DNA of 64,000 nt from Siphonodentalium dalli (GCA_032622095.1 CP136065.1:42383503-42447502), one strand, 5' to 3'. Positions 1 to 9,107 are shown, counted from the stretch's first letter. The notes: generated by a model from the sequence alone, not told the origin. Translations and numbers: made by a program.

Positions 1-1239
1 CCATTTTGCAACAAATATAAATTCTACCCTGTTGGACATCCAGAAATTTTGAGCCAAGAGCAGATCGATCAAGAACACATTAGAGACTATGCAGGGCTTG
101 TTAAATGTACAATTTTACCACCATCGAAATTGTATATTCCAGTTCTACCGATTCATTGTAACAAGAAAATGGTTTTTACTCTGTGCAACACTTGTGCCAT
201 CAATGAGAACGAGGCATGTAACCATTCAGAAGAAGATCGAGCTATAACCGGAGTGTGGACCACGCCAGAATTATTCAAAGCAATGGATGTTGGCTACAAA
301 ATACTTGATGTGTACCAAATTTGGCATTGGACAGATTGGACAGATGAAATATACAAATCCTATATCGACAAACATCTAAAGATCAAACAGGAATGTAGTG
401 GTTATCCATTTGGTGTTGAGACAGAAGAACAGAAGCAAAAGTTTGTACAGGATTATTATGCAGCTGAGGGTATAAAATTGGAGAACATCGAGAAGAATCC
501 AGGAAAACGCCAAATATCTAAAATTATGATTAATTGTATATGGGGTAAGAATGCACAAAGAAATCTTATGTCAAAAACAGAGTATGTGGATAAACCATCA
601 CGTTGTTTTGAATTGCTTACTAGTAACAATATAATTGTTCAAAATGTTACACTTCTTGATGGTGACAAATTCATTCTGGTAAATTATGTTGATATTTTAG
701 ATAATATTGAACCTCATCATTCAGCAAATGTTGTTGTTGCTTCTTTTGTTACAGCGTATGCAAGATTACAATTGTATAAAGTTTAAAAAAAACTTGGAGA
801 TAGAGTGCTGTATTTTGATACAGACAGCTGTATGTATGTCAGTGATCCATCAAAGAAGAACATCAAAACTATCGAAGGAAGATTGGGGAAATGGAGTGAC
901 GAACATCCAGATGCAAAGATTGTCAAATTTGTTGGACTTGGGCCAAAGAACTACGGATATGAATACATCAAAGATGGGAGAAGATACACCAAATGTAAGG
1001 TAAAAGGTATCACTCTTGATTACAGCACAAGTCAAAAAGTTTATTTTGAAACAATGGTACAATGTGTTAATGATCGTGAAAATTTCAAAACTGTTGTTGA
1101 GTATCCTTCCAGAATTAAAAGACAAAAGAACCATCAACTAATTAGTGAGTGTCAAACCAAAACTTTCAGATCGGTGTACACAAAACGAAAACTCGTCAAT
1201 GGTATTCACACATATCCATACGGATGGAGATGTTGAGTC
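1..1239 (+). pseudogene. Polinton protein-primed DNA polymerase B, C-terminal part (fossil)
   Basis: This is the palm and C-terminal part of a protein-primed family B DNA polymerase, the replication enzyme of Polintons. Visible landmarks are the family B block with NCIWGKNAQRN (near 530-570), the metal-binding YFDTDS block (near 810-830) and the typical C-terminal ending with VYTKRKLV and YPYG (near 1,170-1,230). The N-terminal exonuclease part must lie upstream of the window. It is the first part on the plus strand and overlaps the next frame by a short stretch. Family assignment is firm from the motifs; the copy is treated as broken. Confidence 0.9.
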
Positions 1240-1252
1240 ATTTCATGTCAAG

Positions 1253-1849
1253 ATGTTGACAGGAGTAGTACCTCCAGAAATTGCTGAGAAGATTTATGGA
1301 TATTTGGTGGCACAGTCAACACTTATTCCAGAGATAAAGAAGGAATTACAAGAAGTCTGGTTTGAAAGAGAAAAGAAAGCAATACTACGATGCTGTGATG
1401 TCGACGAACGTTTACAGAGATTGGACTATCTTGAGACAAGTATATTTTCTCATTTCTCTCAAAACTATATTGAATCATTTATTAAATTCAAAACATTTTT
1501 TCTCATTGAAAAAATATCTGATTTTTGGATATTTGGTGGTGATCAACACCATTTAGATTTAGATTTAGGAACTTTTGATGAACATGACTATATTCATTAT
1601 ACAAAGTATGAAGATCATTTTCCTCTTGCTGGGGGAACTTTTGAATCAGTTCCTAGGATCTATGGGTATTTGTTAACAAAAAAAATGTCAACATATGCAA
1701 AAATTCAAAACATTTTGGGGGATGATTTTTATATTTACAGAACAAAGTACAGAAGAATAGAAGACTATAATAATTGGATTATTGAAATGTATGGAAATAT
1801 TTACAGCTTTGGAGATTTCTCTTTAAGAACTAAATTCACACGTCGTTAA
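1253..1849 (+). CDS. Polinton small protein of unknown function
   Basis: An open frame of about 198 codons lies directly after the polymerase. I placed the start at the ATG at 1,253 because the upstream part of the frame overlaps the polymerase end; an ATG at 1,199 is the alternative. The protein has no motif I recognise. It is rich in aromatic residues, with an acidic stretch (HHLDLDLGTFDEHDYIHY) in the middle and a basic end (FTRR). No signal peptide or membrane segment is evident. Its position between polymerase and ATPase, in the same direction and with a 33-base gap to the ATPase, suggests that it belongs to the element. Function unknown. Confidence 0.6.
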   Translation: MLTGVVPPEIAEKIYGYLVAQSTLIPEIKKELQEVWFEREKKAILRCCDVDERLQRLDYLETSIFSHFSQNYIESFIKFKTFFLIEKISDFWIFGGDQHHLDLDLGTFDEHDYIHYTKYEDHFPLAGGTFESVPRIYGYLLTKKMSTYAKIQNILGDDFYIYRTKYRRIEDYNNWIIEMYGNIYSFGDFSLRTKFTRR

Positions 1850-1882
1850 GTTCACTCTCTGATTAGACATCAAAGTGACAAC

Positions 1883-2533
1883 ATGGAAGAATCTTTACTT
1901 TTCCAACATCCGTGTAATTTCTTTATCAGCGGACCTAGTGGATCAGGTAAAACAGAATTTGTTAAAAAAGTTATTGAATTTAAACACGATTTATTCCAAA
2001 CACCACCAAAGAAAATAGTTTGGTGTTACAAAGAATGGCAAGACACATACAATCGTATAAAAGAAATTGATAACGTTGAGTTTATCGATGGTATTCCAGA
2101 CGATGATGAGGAAATTGTATCAGATAAATCATTTCCTCATCTTGTTGTTTTCGATGACATGATGGGGGAACAAGATGAAGACAAAATAATGCTTTGGTTT
2201 ACTAGAAAAGGTCATCATCGAAATGCTTCAATAATTTACATTACTCAAAACATGTTCCAAAAATCAAAAAGTAGCAGAACTATAAGTTTGAATGCACACT
2301 ACATGGTTTTATTTCAAAGCGTTCGAGATAAAAATCAAATAAAAGTTTTGGCTCATCAAATGCAAACCAATCATTTGAAACAAGCATACGAAGATGCAAC
2401 TTCAATAAATCATGGATATATTTTAGTAGATTTTCATCCTAGAACAGAAAATTATTTGCGAATTAGAACTGATATTTTCCATAAATGGTTGACAGCTAAT
2501 GACCGAGGTCCTGTCATTTATTCAAAAGTATAA
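1883..2533 (+). CDS. Polinton genome-packaging ATPase (A32/FtsK-HerA type)
   Basis: A 216-residue P-loop ATPase of the A32-like family, which in Polintons and related viruses is taken to pump DNA into the capsid. Walker A is GPSGSGKT at residues 17-24; Walker B is HLVVFDD at about 86-92, followed by MM. A sensor-type segment, YITQNMF, lies near residue 128. Length is normal for the Polinton version. The start is the ATG at 1,883, shortly after the previous frame. It is followed by a 34-base gap and then a basic virion-type protein. Family assignment is strong; the packaging role is known of the family, not shown here. Confidence 0.93.
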   Translation: MEESLLFQHPCNFFISGPSGSGKTEFVKKVIEFKHDLFQTPPKKIVWCYKEWQDTYNRIKEIDNVEFIDGIPDDDEEIVSDKSFPHLVVFDDMMGEQDEDKIMLWFTRKGHHRNASIIYITQNMFQKSKSSRTISLNAHYMVLFQSVRDKNQIKVLAHQMQTNHLKQAYEDATSINHGYILVDFHPRTENYLRIRTDIFHKWLTANDRGPVIYSKV

Positions 2534-2567
2534 ATTCAGTTGTTGTTACTTTTTTCATTTTAGAACC

Positions 2568-3155
2568 ATGTCGTCCACCGAGATGTTTAGTCATGATGAA
2601 CTGTCACAAATTATAAATTTCTTCACTTTTGCAGCTGAATTATTTCTTGAACATGATTGGAAATTACCATCACAGACAAAAAAGTTTTTTCAGAGAAATA
2701 AAAATGTTCTTAAAAAAATCTCTGATCGATCAACTGATATGGAAACAAAACGCAATTTAATTTTACAACGAGGTGGTAGTGGGTTCCTTGGGGGAGTTTT
2801 AATTAGAAGTCTTTTGAAAAATTCATTTGAACAAACTGGTAGACAATCTAAAAGTAAATCAAAGGTTTCTCCAAAACGTTCAAAGATTACACTGATGCAA
2901 ACACAACAAAGGGGTAATCAAAAAGAATCTAAACGTAAAACAAAGCTTTCTCTAAATCATTCAAAGTTTACACCGATGCAAACTCAACAAAATCAACATT
3001 CTAAATTTACACCTATACCTTCTCAGCAGAACCCTCAACATCAACCGTTACAAAAAAACCCAGTTATTGATCTTGAATTTTCTAAATTTATGCCGTTGTC
3101 TGATCCATCGAAATCGGCATTCGAAGCTTTAGAATGGTTCAATCAGAAAAGATAA
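2568..3155 (+). CDS. Polinton basic protein with Gly-Gly/hydrophobic segment
   Basis: About 195 codons from the ATG at 2,568; the frame is open further upstream but there it overlaps the ATPase. The first 45 residues are acidic to neutral (ending FFTFAAELFLEHDW). A middle segment, LQRGGSGFLGGVLIRSLL, joins a Gly-Gly motif to a hydrophobic stretch. The C-terminal half is lysine- and serine-rich, with an imperfect repeat around SKFTPMQTQQ that occurs three or four times. A Gly-Gly site followed by a hydrophobic run resembles the processed minor proteins of adenovirus-like capsids, so a virion core or minor protein cut by the element's protease is possible. That is inference; no homologue is recognised with certainty. 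Confidence 0.6.
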   Translation: MSSTEMFSHDELSQIINFFTFAAELFLEHDWKLPSQTKKFFQRNKNVLKKISDRSTDMETKRNLILQRGGSGFLGGVLIRSLLKNSFEQTGRQSKSKSKVSPKRSKITLMQTQQRGNQKESKRKTKLSLNHSKFTPMQTQQNQHSKFTPIPSQQNPQHQPLQKNPVIDLEFSKFMPLSDPSKSAFEALEWFNQKR

Positions 3156-3211
3156 AAGATGAAACATATAATTTTTCTGCTCATTTTGAGACAACTACTT
3201 AGACTGTGAAG

Positions 3212-3574
3212 ATGCCTTCAAAAACTAAGAGCCGGAAAGTACCGCTGATAAAAAAATATGGGGAGTTGATTGTTGCAATGAGTAAAGTTCCATCTGCATA
3301 TAAAAAGAAAATGATCAACGATGCTCCGAAACAAGTGATGGATTGCATTTCAGAATGTTGTCAAAATCTTTTAAAAGGTAATGTAAAACTGAATGAAGCT
3401 CAGAACCGCAAGTTACATTCGAAGCGTAAACATATCAGATATCTTGCAGACAAGAACAAACCTTTGCAACAAAAGAAGAAAATTTTGAATCAAAAAGGTG
3501 GCTTTTTACCATTATTATTTCTTGCTCCATTGATTAGCAAAACATTAGGTGCAGTTGTTAAAAATATTTTGTAA
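3212..3574 (+). CDS. Polinton small basic core-type protein (adenoviral pX/mu-like layout)
   Basis: A 120-residue basic protein. I chose the ATG at 3,212 because the frame two codons earlier begins with GTG, which is not a usual eukaryotic start. The N-terminal 95 residues are lysine/arginine-rich, with a CISECCQNLL segment. The end is NQKGGFLPLLFLAPLI followed by a short amphipathic tail. The Gly-Gly-Phe-Leu-Pro-hydrophobic end recalls the C-terminus of the adenoviral core peptide precursor pX. A role as a DNA-condensing or membrane-active virion peptide is inferred from that layout and from its place between ATPase and integrase. Confidence 0.65.
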   Translation: MPSKTKSRKVPLIKKYGELIVAMSKVPSAYKKKMINDAPKQVMDCISECCQNLLKGNVKLNEAQNRKLHSKRKHIRYLADKNKPLQQKKKILNQKGGFLPLLFLAPLISKTLGAVVKNIL

Positions 3575-3594
3575 AAACTAAATCTCAAATAAAT

Positions 3595-4302
3595 ATGAAG
3601 AAAATGGTTATTGTACCATTCAGAATGTTGGAAGATTTCAAACAATGGAAAATGTCAGAAATGAATAAACCTCAATTACCTCCTGATCCTGCAATTTCAA
3701 ATGTTTCAGATTCTTACAAAGAATTGAAATCAGTTTATGATAAAAATATTTCTGAATCAGAAAAGTCACAGTTATTTGGAGAAAATTTGTACAAATTGAA
3801 AAATTCACAAAAATCTTTAAATTCAAAATTCAGTTTACCTGAACAAAAGTTATCTGAAAACTTTGGGAACATGAGTGAACATATATTGGAAAGTGTTCCA
3901 TCTAAATTTCGTGGTAAAGCACAACAAATTTTAACATTGTTGTCAACTAATCCTAAACTTAGATGGGATGATCATGGACAATTAATTTATGGAACAGAAA
4001 CAGTTACTGGATCAAATATAATTGATTTGATAAACGATGTTGTTCGTCACCGAAAAGGTTTTAACCCAGTTGGTTATGAAACATTCCTACGTGGATTGGG
4101 GGAACTTAATATACCACAAGATTATGTAGGTAACAGGGATCGATGGTTGTGGATACAAAGACATTTAAAAGGTCCCACTGGTGATGAGTTTCATACACCT
4201 CATGCAACTCCTAGCAGTGGCAAGTCAAGAAAACGTTCAGTTGATATTTTCACACCAGAAACCAGAAAATCTATTTTGAAAGGATGGTCCCCACTTACAT
4301 AA
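3595..4302 (+). CDS. Polinton conserved protein of unknown function
   Basis: A 235-residue protein. The N-terminal third is charged and probably helical (PSDSYKELKSVYDKN-like region). A compact C-terminal domain at about residues 98-200 contains the segments LLSTNPKLRWDDHGQLIYG, GSNIIDLINDVVRHRK and GYETFLRGLGELNIP. From memory, this domain recurs beside integrase and capsid genes in Polintons of aquatic invertebrates, but its function is not known to me. The tail is basic and Ser/Thr-rich. The frame overlaps the start of the integrase by 19 bases, an operon-like packing seen throughout this element. Confidence 0.65.
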   Translation: MKKMVIVPFRMLEDFKQWKMSEMNKPQLPPDPAISNVSDSYKELKSVYDKNISESEKSQLFGENLYKLKNSQKSLNSKFSLPEQKLSENFGNMSEHILESVPSKFRGKAQQILTLLSTNPKLRWDDHGQLIYGTETVTGSNIIDLINDVVRHRKGFNPVGYETFLRGLGELNIPQDYVGNRDRWLWIQRHLKGPTGDEFHTPHATPSSGKSRKRSVDIFTPETRKSILKGWSPLT

Positions 4303-5378
4303 AATTTGACAAACTTCTAACTGAAATTTACTACAATCCAAAAGAAGTTGGTGGTTTCAGTGGAGCAAATCAACTTTTTAAAAATGCGAAAGAAACAAAT
4401 AACAAAATTAAACTTTCAGATGTTAAAAAATGGTTACAATGGCAAAAAACATATACTTTGCACAAACCAATTGTTCGGAAATTTCGCAGACGTAAAACTA
4501 TTGTTGCAGGAATTGATATTCAGTGGCAAGCTGATTTGGCAGATTTGCAAACTTTGCAAAAGCACAATGACAATTACAGATATTTAATTTGTGTTATTGA
4601 TGTGTTCTCAAAATTTGCATGGGTTGAAAAAATTAAAGACAAAACTGGTAAAACTTTAGTTAAAACATTTCAGAAAATTCTCAAATCATCAAAACGAAAA
4701 CCAGTTTCATTTCAATCTGACAAAGGTTCCGAATTCAAAAATAAATTATTTTTACAATTTTTGAAATCTAAGAAAATTCATTATTTCACAACAGAGAATC
4801 CAGAGACAAAAGCAAGTATAGTTGAACGTTTTCAACGGACATTGAAAACAAAGATGTGGAAATATTTTACACATAATCAAACTTTGAAATACAATGATGT
4901 TTTGCACGATTTTGTGAATTCTTACAACAAAAGTTTTCATAGAAGTATTAAGATGGCACCAGTTTTAGTAACTCGAGAAAATGAAATTGAAGTTTCCAGA
5001 AATCTTTATGGAAAGTTAAAAACGAAAAAAGATAAGATCTTGAAAGTTGGAGATTTTGTTAGAATAAATAAAACAAAGAGAACTTTTGATAAAGGATATC
5101 TTCCAAATTGGACAAAAGAAATTTTCAAAATTAGTAGAGTTTGTAAAAGTACACCATTAACTTACAAATTAGTAGATTTAGATGGTGAAAACATCGCAGG
5201 TTCATTTTATGGTAAAGAAATTCAACATATAAAAGATAATAAAGTTTACGAAATTGAATCAGTTGTTGGTAAACGTTCAAGAAAAGTTGCTGGTAAATCA
5301 GTTAGAGAAATTAAAGTTCATTGGGGTGGTTATCCTAAAAAATTTGACAGTTGGATTCCTGCCACAAATTTGGTATAA
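4284..5378 (+). CDS. Polinton integrase (RVE family) with C-terminal chromodomain
   Basis: A 364-residue retroviral-type integrase, the enzyme that inserts Polinton DNA and makes its 6-bp target duplications. An N-terminal helical region (1-75) precedes the RNase H-fold core. The acidic triad can be read as Asp84 (WQADLAD), Asp146 (SDKGSEF) and Glu181 (SIVERFQRTL). A basic SH3-like region follows, then a chromodomain at about 320-364 with the signature HWGGYPKKFDSWIP. Chromodomains on integrases are known to steer insertion toward marked chromatin, and that may fit the heterochromatin-like surroundings. It starts inside the end of the preceding frame and is followed after 10 bases by the membrane protein. 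Confidence 0.95.
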   Translation: MVPTYIKFDKLLTEIYYNPKEVGGFSGANQLFKNAKETNNKIKLSDVKKWLQWQKTYTLHKPIVRKFRRRKTIVAGIDIQWQADLADLQTLQKHNDNYRYLICVIDVFSKFAWVEKIKDKTGKTLVKTFQKILKSSKRKPVSFQSDKGSEFKNKLFLQFLKSKKIHYFTTENPETKASIVERFQRTLKTKMWKYFTHNQTLKYNDVLHDFVNSYNKSFHRSIKMAPVLVTRENEIEVSRNLYGKLKTKKDKILKVGDFVRINKTKRTFDKGYLPNWTKEIFKISRVCKSTPLTYKLVDLDGENIAGSFYGKEIQHIKDNKVYEIESVVGKRSRKVAGKSVREIKVHWGGYPKKFDSWIPATNLV

Positions 5379-5388
5379 AACTTTTAAC

Positions 5389-5652
5389 ATGGCTCAAAAT
5401 GGTTCAGTTGATCTGGATGCTCCATCACAATTTCAAATCTGTGGAGAAAAAATTGCAAAAAATCAAGTAACATATTTTACACAAATTATTATAATTGTTG
5501 GTATAATCGCTACAGCAATTGTTCATTTAAGTTTACAAAGTGAAAATAACGAACTGTGGTTAATTTTACTCAGTAGTTCTTTGGGATACATTTTACCAAC
5601 ACCGCGTTTGAAATATTTGAAAAATCAGTCGACAGAAATTTTGAAAATATGA
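5389..5652 (+). CDS. Polinton two-helix membrane protein
   Basis: An 87-residue protein from the ATG at 5,389; an upstream in-frame ATG would overlap the integrase. After an N-terminal segment with FQICGEKIAKNQVTYFTQ come two hydrophobic stretches, roughly residues 29-48 (IIIIVGIIATAIVHLSL) and 57-73 (LWLILLSSSLGYILP), so both ends may face the same side of a membrane. Its stop codon overlaps the start codon of the penton-type gene. I recall short proteins with this FQ(I/V)CGEK start beside capsid genes in other Polintons; their function is not established. A virion or host membrane role is inference. Confidence 0.65.
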   Translation: MAQNGSVDLDAPSQFQICGEKIAKNQVTYFTQIIIIVGIIATAIVHLSLQSENNELWLILLSSSLGYILPTPRLKYLKNQSTEILKI

Positions 5653-6500
5653 ATCCTTTCTACATTACAATTCCGAGCGACAGTTCAATGGTGATGTATC
5701 CAAACAATTCTCAATGTTGTTTTACTGTACAATTACCAAAACCAATTCAAATTGATAAAGAAAAATGGGAAGTTGCATTAGTCGAACTGATAACACCTTC
5801 AGAAACATACAATGTTACAGGGGATTCGTGTAAATTCAATTTGATTACAACTGATGCAATAATACTGTCTGTTCTTCAAAATCGTTTTGAAGAAAAGATA
5901 TTTACGAGACCTGATGGCGTTCGTGCAATTGAAATACAGATACGCGAAGGTTCGTATACCTCTGCGACAGATTTACTTGATACAATGCAAGATGTAATTG
6001 ATGAAACACTTGGAGAAGCAATGCAAAACGAATACGGATTTCACATCAAGTACTCAAAAGTTACAAAACGTGTGAAAATTATTCGCAAGAGTTTAAGTAT
6101 CCCAAAACTAGGAATTGAATTACCACAATGTCTTTTGCACAAGTTGGGTTACAAAACTGAAAACGCTTCTGAAGATTTTTATTCAAATAGTAGATTTCCG
6201 TTTGGTGTAGATTTGTTTGTTGGTCATAATCAAATGTTTGTTTATTCTGATATTGCCGATTTCACAATTGTTGGAAATGTTGAAGTACAAATTTTACGAG
6301 TTGTTTCTTTCAGAATTAAAAGAGATATCGACGGATTACATGTAAAACATGAATTTTTAAATTTACATTATGTTCCAGTTTCAAAGTCATACTTTGACAA
6401 AATTAGTGTAAATATAAGTGGCGACACAGGAGAATCAATTCAGTTTATTGGTGGTAAGTCTTTGGCGAAGCTGCATTTCAGAAAACGAGAGGAGTTCTAA
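5649..6500 (+). CDS. Polinton minor capsid (penton-type) protein
   Basis: A 283-residue protein that begins with FYITIPSDSSMVMYPNN and continues with FTVQLPKPIQIDKEKWEVALVEL. This N-terminal block is the hallmark of the protein interpreted in Polintons as the single-jelly-roll penton, or minor capsid protein, that fills the fivefold vertices. The rest is beta-rich by eye, with no membrane segment. It lies just upstream of a small basic protein and the major capsid gene, the usual morphogenesis neighbourhood. The family match is good; the penton role is known from published structural prediction for the family rather than shown here. Confidence 0.8.
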   Translation: MNPFYITIPSDSSMVMYPNNSQCCFTVQLPKPIQIDKEKWEVALVELITPSETYNVTGDSCKFNLITTDAIILSVLQNRFEEKIFTRPDGVRAIEIQIREGSYTSATDLLDTMQDVIDETLGEAMQNEYGFHIKYSKVTKRVKIIRKSLSIPKLGIELPQCLLHKLGYKTENASEDFYSNSRFPFGVDLFVGHNQMFVYSDIADFTIVGNVEVQILRVVSFRIKRDIDGLHVKHEFLNLHYVPVSKSYFDKISVNISGDTGESIQFIGGKSLAKLHFRKREEF

Positions 6501-6505
6501 AAACA

Positions 6506-6880
6506 ATGTTTCCCGTGTATAGAGGTGTACCACGGCAATATGGTAACGGTATTGGTTCAATTTTCAAATCACTTATGAGATCTGCTGTACCATTTCTAAA
6601 ACCGATTGGTCGGACAGCTTTACAACTTGCGAAAAAACACACTTTTGGTGTTGCAGATGAAATTATTAATCAAGGTAAAAGTCCGAAAGAAGCGTTGATG
6701 TCTGAAGGTAAAAAAGCTTTAAAATCTTTTGGCACACAAGCTAAAAATCAAATTTTGAACTCGAGACAAAAACCTAGAAAAAGAGTAGCGAATTCAAAAA
6801 TGAATCATTCAGCTGTCAAACGCCGAAAAAGTCAGTCGAAAAAACATCCTAGCAGTCGAGCTCTTGATATTTTTGATTAA
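6506..6880 (+). CDS. Polinton small basic minor virion protein
   Basis: A 124-residue basic protein. The N-terminus, VYRGVPRQYGNGIGSIFKSL, is glycine-rich and amphipathic. A helical middle contains KHTFGVADEIINQGKSPKEAL. The C-terminal 45 residues are a lysine/arginine-rich tail. The glycine-rich start with an amphipathic helix followed by a basic tail is like adenoviral protein VI or core proteins in layout, and the position directly before the major capsid gene fits a capsid-lining or DNA-contacting part. The homology itself is uncertain; I state only that it is a conserved type of Polinton neighbour. Confidence 0.65.
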   Translation: MFPVYRGVPRQYGNGIGSIFKSLMRSAVPFLKPIGRTALQLAKKHTFGVADEIINQGKSPKEALMSEGKKALKSFGTQAKNQILNSRQKPRKRVANSKMNHSAVKRRKSQSKKHPSSRALDIFD

Positions 6881-6882
6881 TC

Positions 6883-8187
6883 ATGGCACAAATGGTAAAT
6901 GGATCATGCGAATGCAATAAATCGGAACTTGATATAACACATGTTCCACCAACGGTGGCTACAATGTCAGAATCGCAGTGGATCGAAAATCATCCGATTG
7001 CACCGCTGAATAATTCTGCTCCGATAGAGTTTGTCATACCATCTCAAACCGAAAAGTGGACAGATATTAACCAATCTTATCTTTATGTGAAATTCAAAAT
7101 TACAAAAAAAGATGGAACTAATTTGCTAGCTGGTACGGAATTAGCACCTGTTAACAATTTCTTTCATAGCATGTTCAGCAGTATCGATGTTTACTTGAAC
7201 AACAAATTGATAACTTCGAATTCTGACACTTACCCACACCGAGCATATTTCGAAAATCTGTTGGGATACTCTCCAGAATATAAAGATAATCAATTAGCAA
7301 ATTTAGAAATGTGGTATGGCGATACAGCAGAACAATTTGAAGAGAATACCAAAGGTGGTGGCAATGCTGGATTAACTTCTAGAGAAAGTTTGATCGGTGG
7401 TAGTAAAATTGTTGAACTATGTGGACGCTTACACACTGATCTGTTTCTTCAAGAAAAATATTTACCAAATGGAATTGAAATTCGTATCAGATTAAACAGA
7501 TCACCATCAAAATTTTGCCTCATTGGCGCCGAGGATGGACAAATTGTTTTCGAATCAGCAGTGTTCCATGTCAGAACAGTTAGTCTCTTTCCAGCGGTCT
7601 CAAATAAATTAAATCAAGAAATTGTCCAGTCAAAAATGAAAATACCTATCAGACGAGTAGAAATAAAAACTTTCACAATTAGTACTGGACTTAGATCAAA
7701 AATTGAAGACCACTTATTTCAAGGACAATTACCAAAGAGAATTTTTATTGCGTTGGTCGAAAATAAAGATATGAATGGAGATTTGGGTACCAATCCATTC
7801 CACTTCAAACATTTCAGTTTGAATAAATTGGAAGTTAGTCAAGACGGTCATACAATACATAACCGTCCATTTGAACCAAACTTCGCAACAAAACAATGTC
7901 TCAGATCATATTTATCTTTGTATCAATCTTTAGGAATGTTTGGTGTTAACAAATCAATTGGCATTAATTTAAAAGAATATATGAATGGATATTGTTTGTG
8001 GGGTTTCGACTTGACACCGGACCAAGGAAGTGACGAGGGACATCTACATCCTATAAAGACAGGGAACCTGCGTTTGGAGCTTCAGTTCTTGACAGCTCTC
8101 ACTACAGCCGTCAACGTTTTGGTGTATGCTGAATTCGACAGTGAAATAGAGATCACAGCTTTGAGAGAAGTGCTTACTGACTATTAG
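6883..8187 (+). CDS. Polinton major capsid protein (double jelly-roll)
   Basis: A 434-residue protein of the double-jelly-roll major capsid family, the hexon-like shell protein of Polintons. Recognisable blocks are PIEFVIPSQTEKWTDINQSY (about residues 46-65), the NNFFHSMFSSIDVYLNNKLI block (about 90-110) and the following TYPHRAYFENLLGYS, all typical of the first jelly roll. The second half carries RIFIALVENKDMNG and NPFHFKHFSLNKLEV, typical of the second. Length is normal for Polinton capsid proteins. It begins two bases after the stop of the basic protein and ends one base before the next frame. Confidence 0.92.
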   Translation: MAQMVNGSCECNKSELDITHVPPTVATMSESQWIENHPIAPLNNSAPIEFVIPSQTEKWTDINQSYLYVKFKITKKDGTNLLAGTELAPVNNFFHSMFSSIDVYLNNKLITSNSDTYPHRAYFENLLGYSPEYKDNQLANLEMWYGDTAEQFEENTKGGGNAGLTSRESLIGGSKIVELCGRLHTDLFLQEKYLPNGIEIRIRLNRSPSKFCLIGAEDGQIVFESAVFHVRTVSLFPAVSNKLNQEIVQSKMKIPIRRVEIKTFTISTGLRSKIEDHLFQGQLPKRIFIALVENKDMNGDLGTNPFHFKHFSLNKLEVSQDGHTIHNRPFEPNFATKQCLRSYLSLYQSLGMFGVNKSIGINLKEYMNGYCLWGFDLTPDQGSDEGHLHPIKTGNLRLELQFLTALTTAVNVLVYAEFDSEIEITALREVLTDY

Positions 8188-8188
8188 G

Positions 8189-8647
8189 ATGGATTTCACA
8201 TCACAGCTATGGAACTACTATGAAGAACACCAACGTTCACAAAACTTTGCTCCGAGATGGAGCCTGATCTTGGACACACTCAACAACGCTATGATTGAAG
8301 AACTACAAGAACTTATTCGCAAGGAAGTGTCAGCAAACTGTGAAGGATGTAAAATAGAACATCCTAGTCAACGTGAACATGTTCTGTGTTTGTTCTCTAC
8401 AACTGATGATTGGACAAACCAGTTTATCGACTTAGCGCTGATTAAAATTGACATATACAATGTTATGGAAAGATGGTTCCCGAAGCTGATGTGGTTAAAC
8501 CCACACTGCAAGGAGAAGTTCGAAGCATTCATCATGTATGATCATCTGAGAAACAGTTTGGAGCTCAACCGCAAAAAATTCGACGCAGAGTGGACTCTGA
8601 TGTGGTCACAGCGAGTCAAAGAGAATTACAACGATGCAGACAGCTGA
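8189..8647 (+). CDS. Polinton protein of unknown function between capsid and protease
   Basis: A 152-residue soluble-looking protein, rich in tryptophan and acidic residues, with paired cysteines in NCEGCK near residue 52 and another in HVLCLF. I recognise no domain. Its start lies two bases after the capsid protein stop codon and its end overlaps the protease start by 14 bases, so it is expressed with the morphogenesis genes. A capsid assembly or protease cofactor role would fit the position but is only a guess. Confidence 0.6.
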   Translation: MDFTSQLWNYYEEHQRSQNFAPRWSLILDTLNNAMIEELQELIRKEVSANCEGCKIEHPSQREHVLCLFSTTDDWTNQFIDLALIKIDIYNVMERWFPKLMWLNPHCKEKFEAFIMYDHLRNSLELNRKKFDAEWTLMWSQRVKENYNDADS

Positions 8648-9107
8648 ACTTCAATATATTCTGGACAATTCCTGGTTGTGTAAACTTAACACACATGTTT
8701 GTGCTAGAGATCTGTTACCAGAGAAGAAACCACAGCATATTCAAGCATATATTGTGAACACGCACTCATCGGATCAGCCAGGAGAACACTGGACATTGAT
8801 GTTATTCAAGGGAAGATCAGCTGTATACTTCGACTCATTTGGACTACCACCACCGAGACGATATATGTTACCATTCATAAAAAGGAACTCATCAGCATGG
8901 ACTATGAATACAACACGATATCAACATCGTGCGACAAATGTGTGTGGATTATATTGTATATTCGCACTCCACCACATGATGAAAGGAAAGAGGATGAAAA
9001 TATTATTCAATTCTCGGGATTTCTTCAAGAATGACAGAACAATAGTTCGATGGTTTGGAAAGCACTATGGTCGATTATACAGAAAAGCAAATTTGCTGTT
9101 GAATTAA
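8634..9107 (+). CDS. Polinton adenain-type cysteine protease
   Basis: A 157-residue cysteine protease of the adenain (C5) / Ulp1-like group, the maturation protease of Polintons. The catalytic set can be read as His52 in GEHWTLMLF, Asp67 in VYFDSFG, Gln97 and Cys104 in NVCGLYC. In the adenovirus relatives this enzyme cuts capsid and core precursors at sites containing Gly-Gly or Gly-X-Gly. The Gly-Gly/hydrophobic segments in the small basic proteins encoded upstream are possible substrates, which is inference. It is the last part at the right side of the element. Length is short but normal for the Polinton form. Confidence 0.92.
   Translation: MQTAELQYILDNSWLCKLNTHVCARDLLPEKKPQHIQAYIVNTHSSDQPGEHWTLMLFKGRSAVYFDSFGLPPPRRYMLPFIKRNSSAWTMNTTRYQHRATNVCGLYCIFALHHMMKGKRMKILFNSRDFFKNDRTIVRWFGKHYGRLYRKANLLLN

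Noticed and set aside
376-1137. Minus-strand and shifted frames over the Polinton polymerase
   Set aside because: They are shadows of the recognised polymerase sequence on the plus strand.
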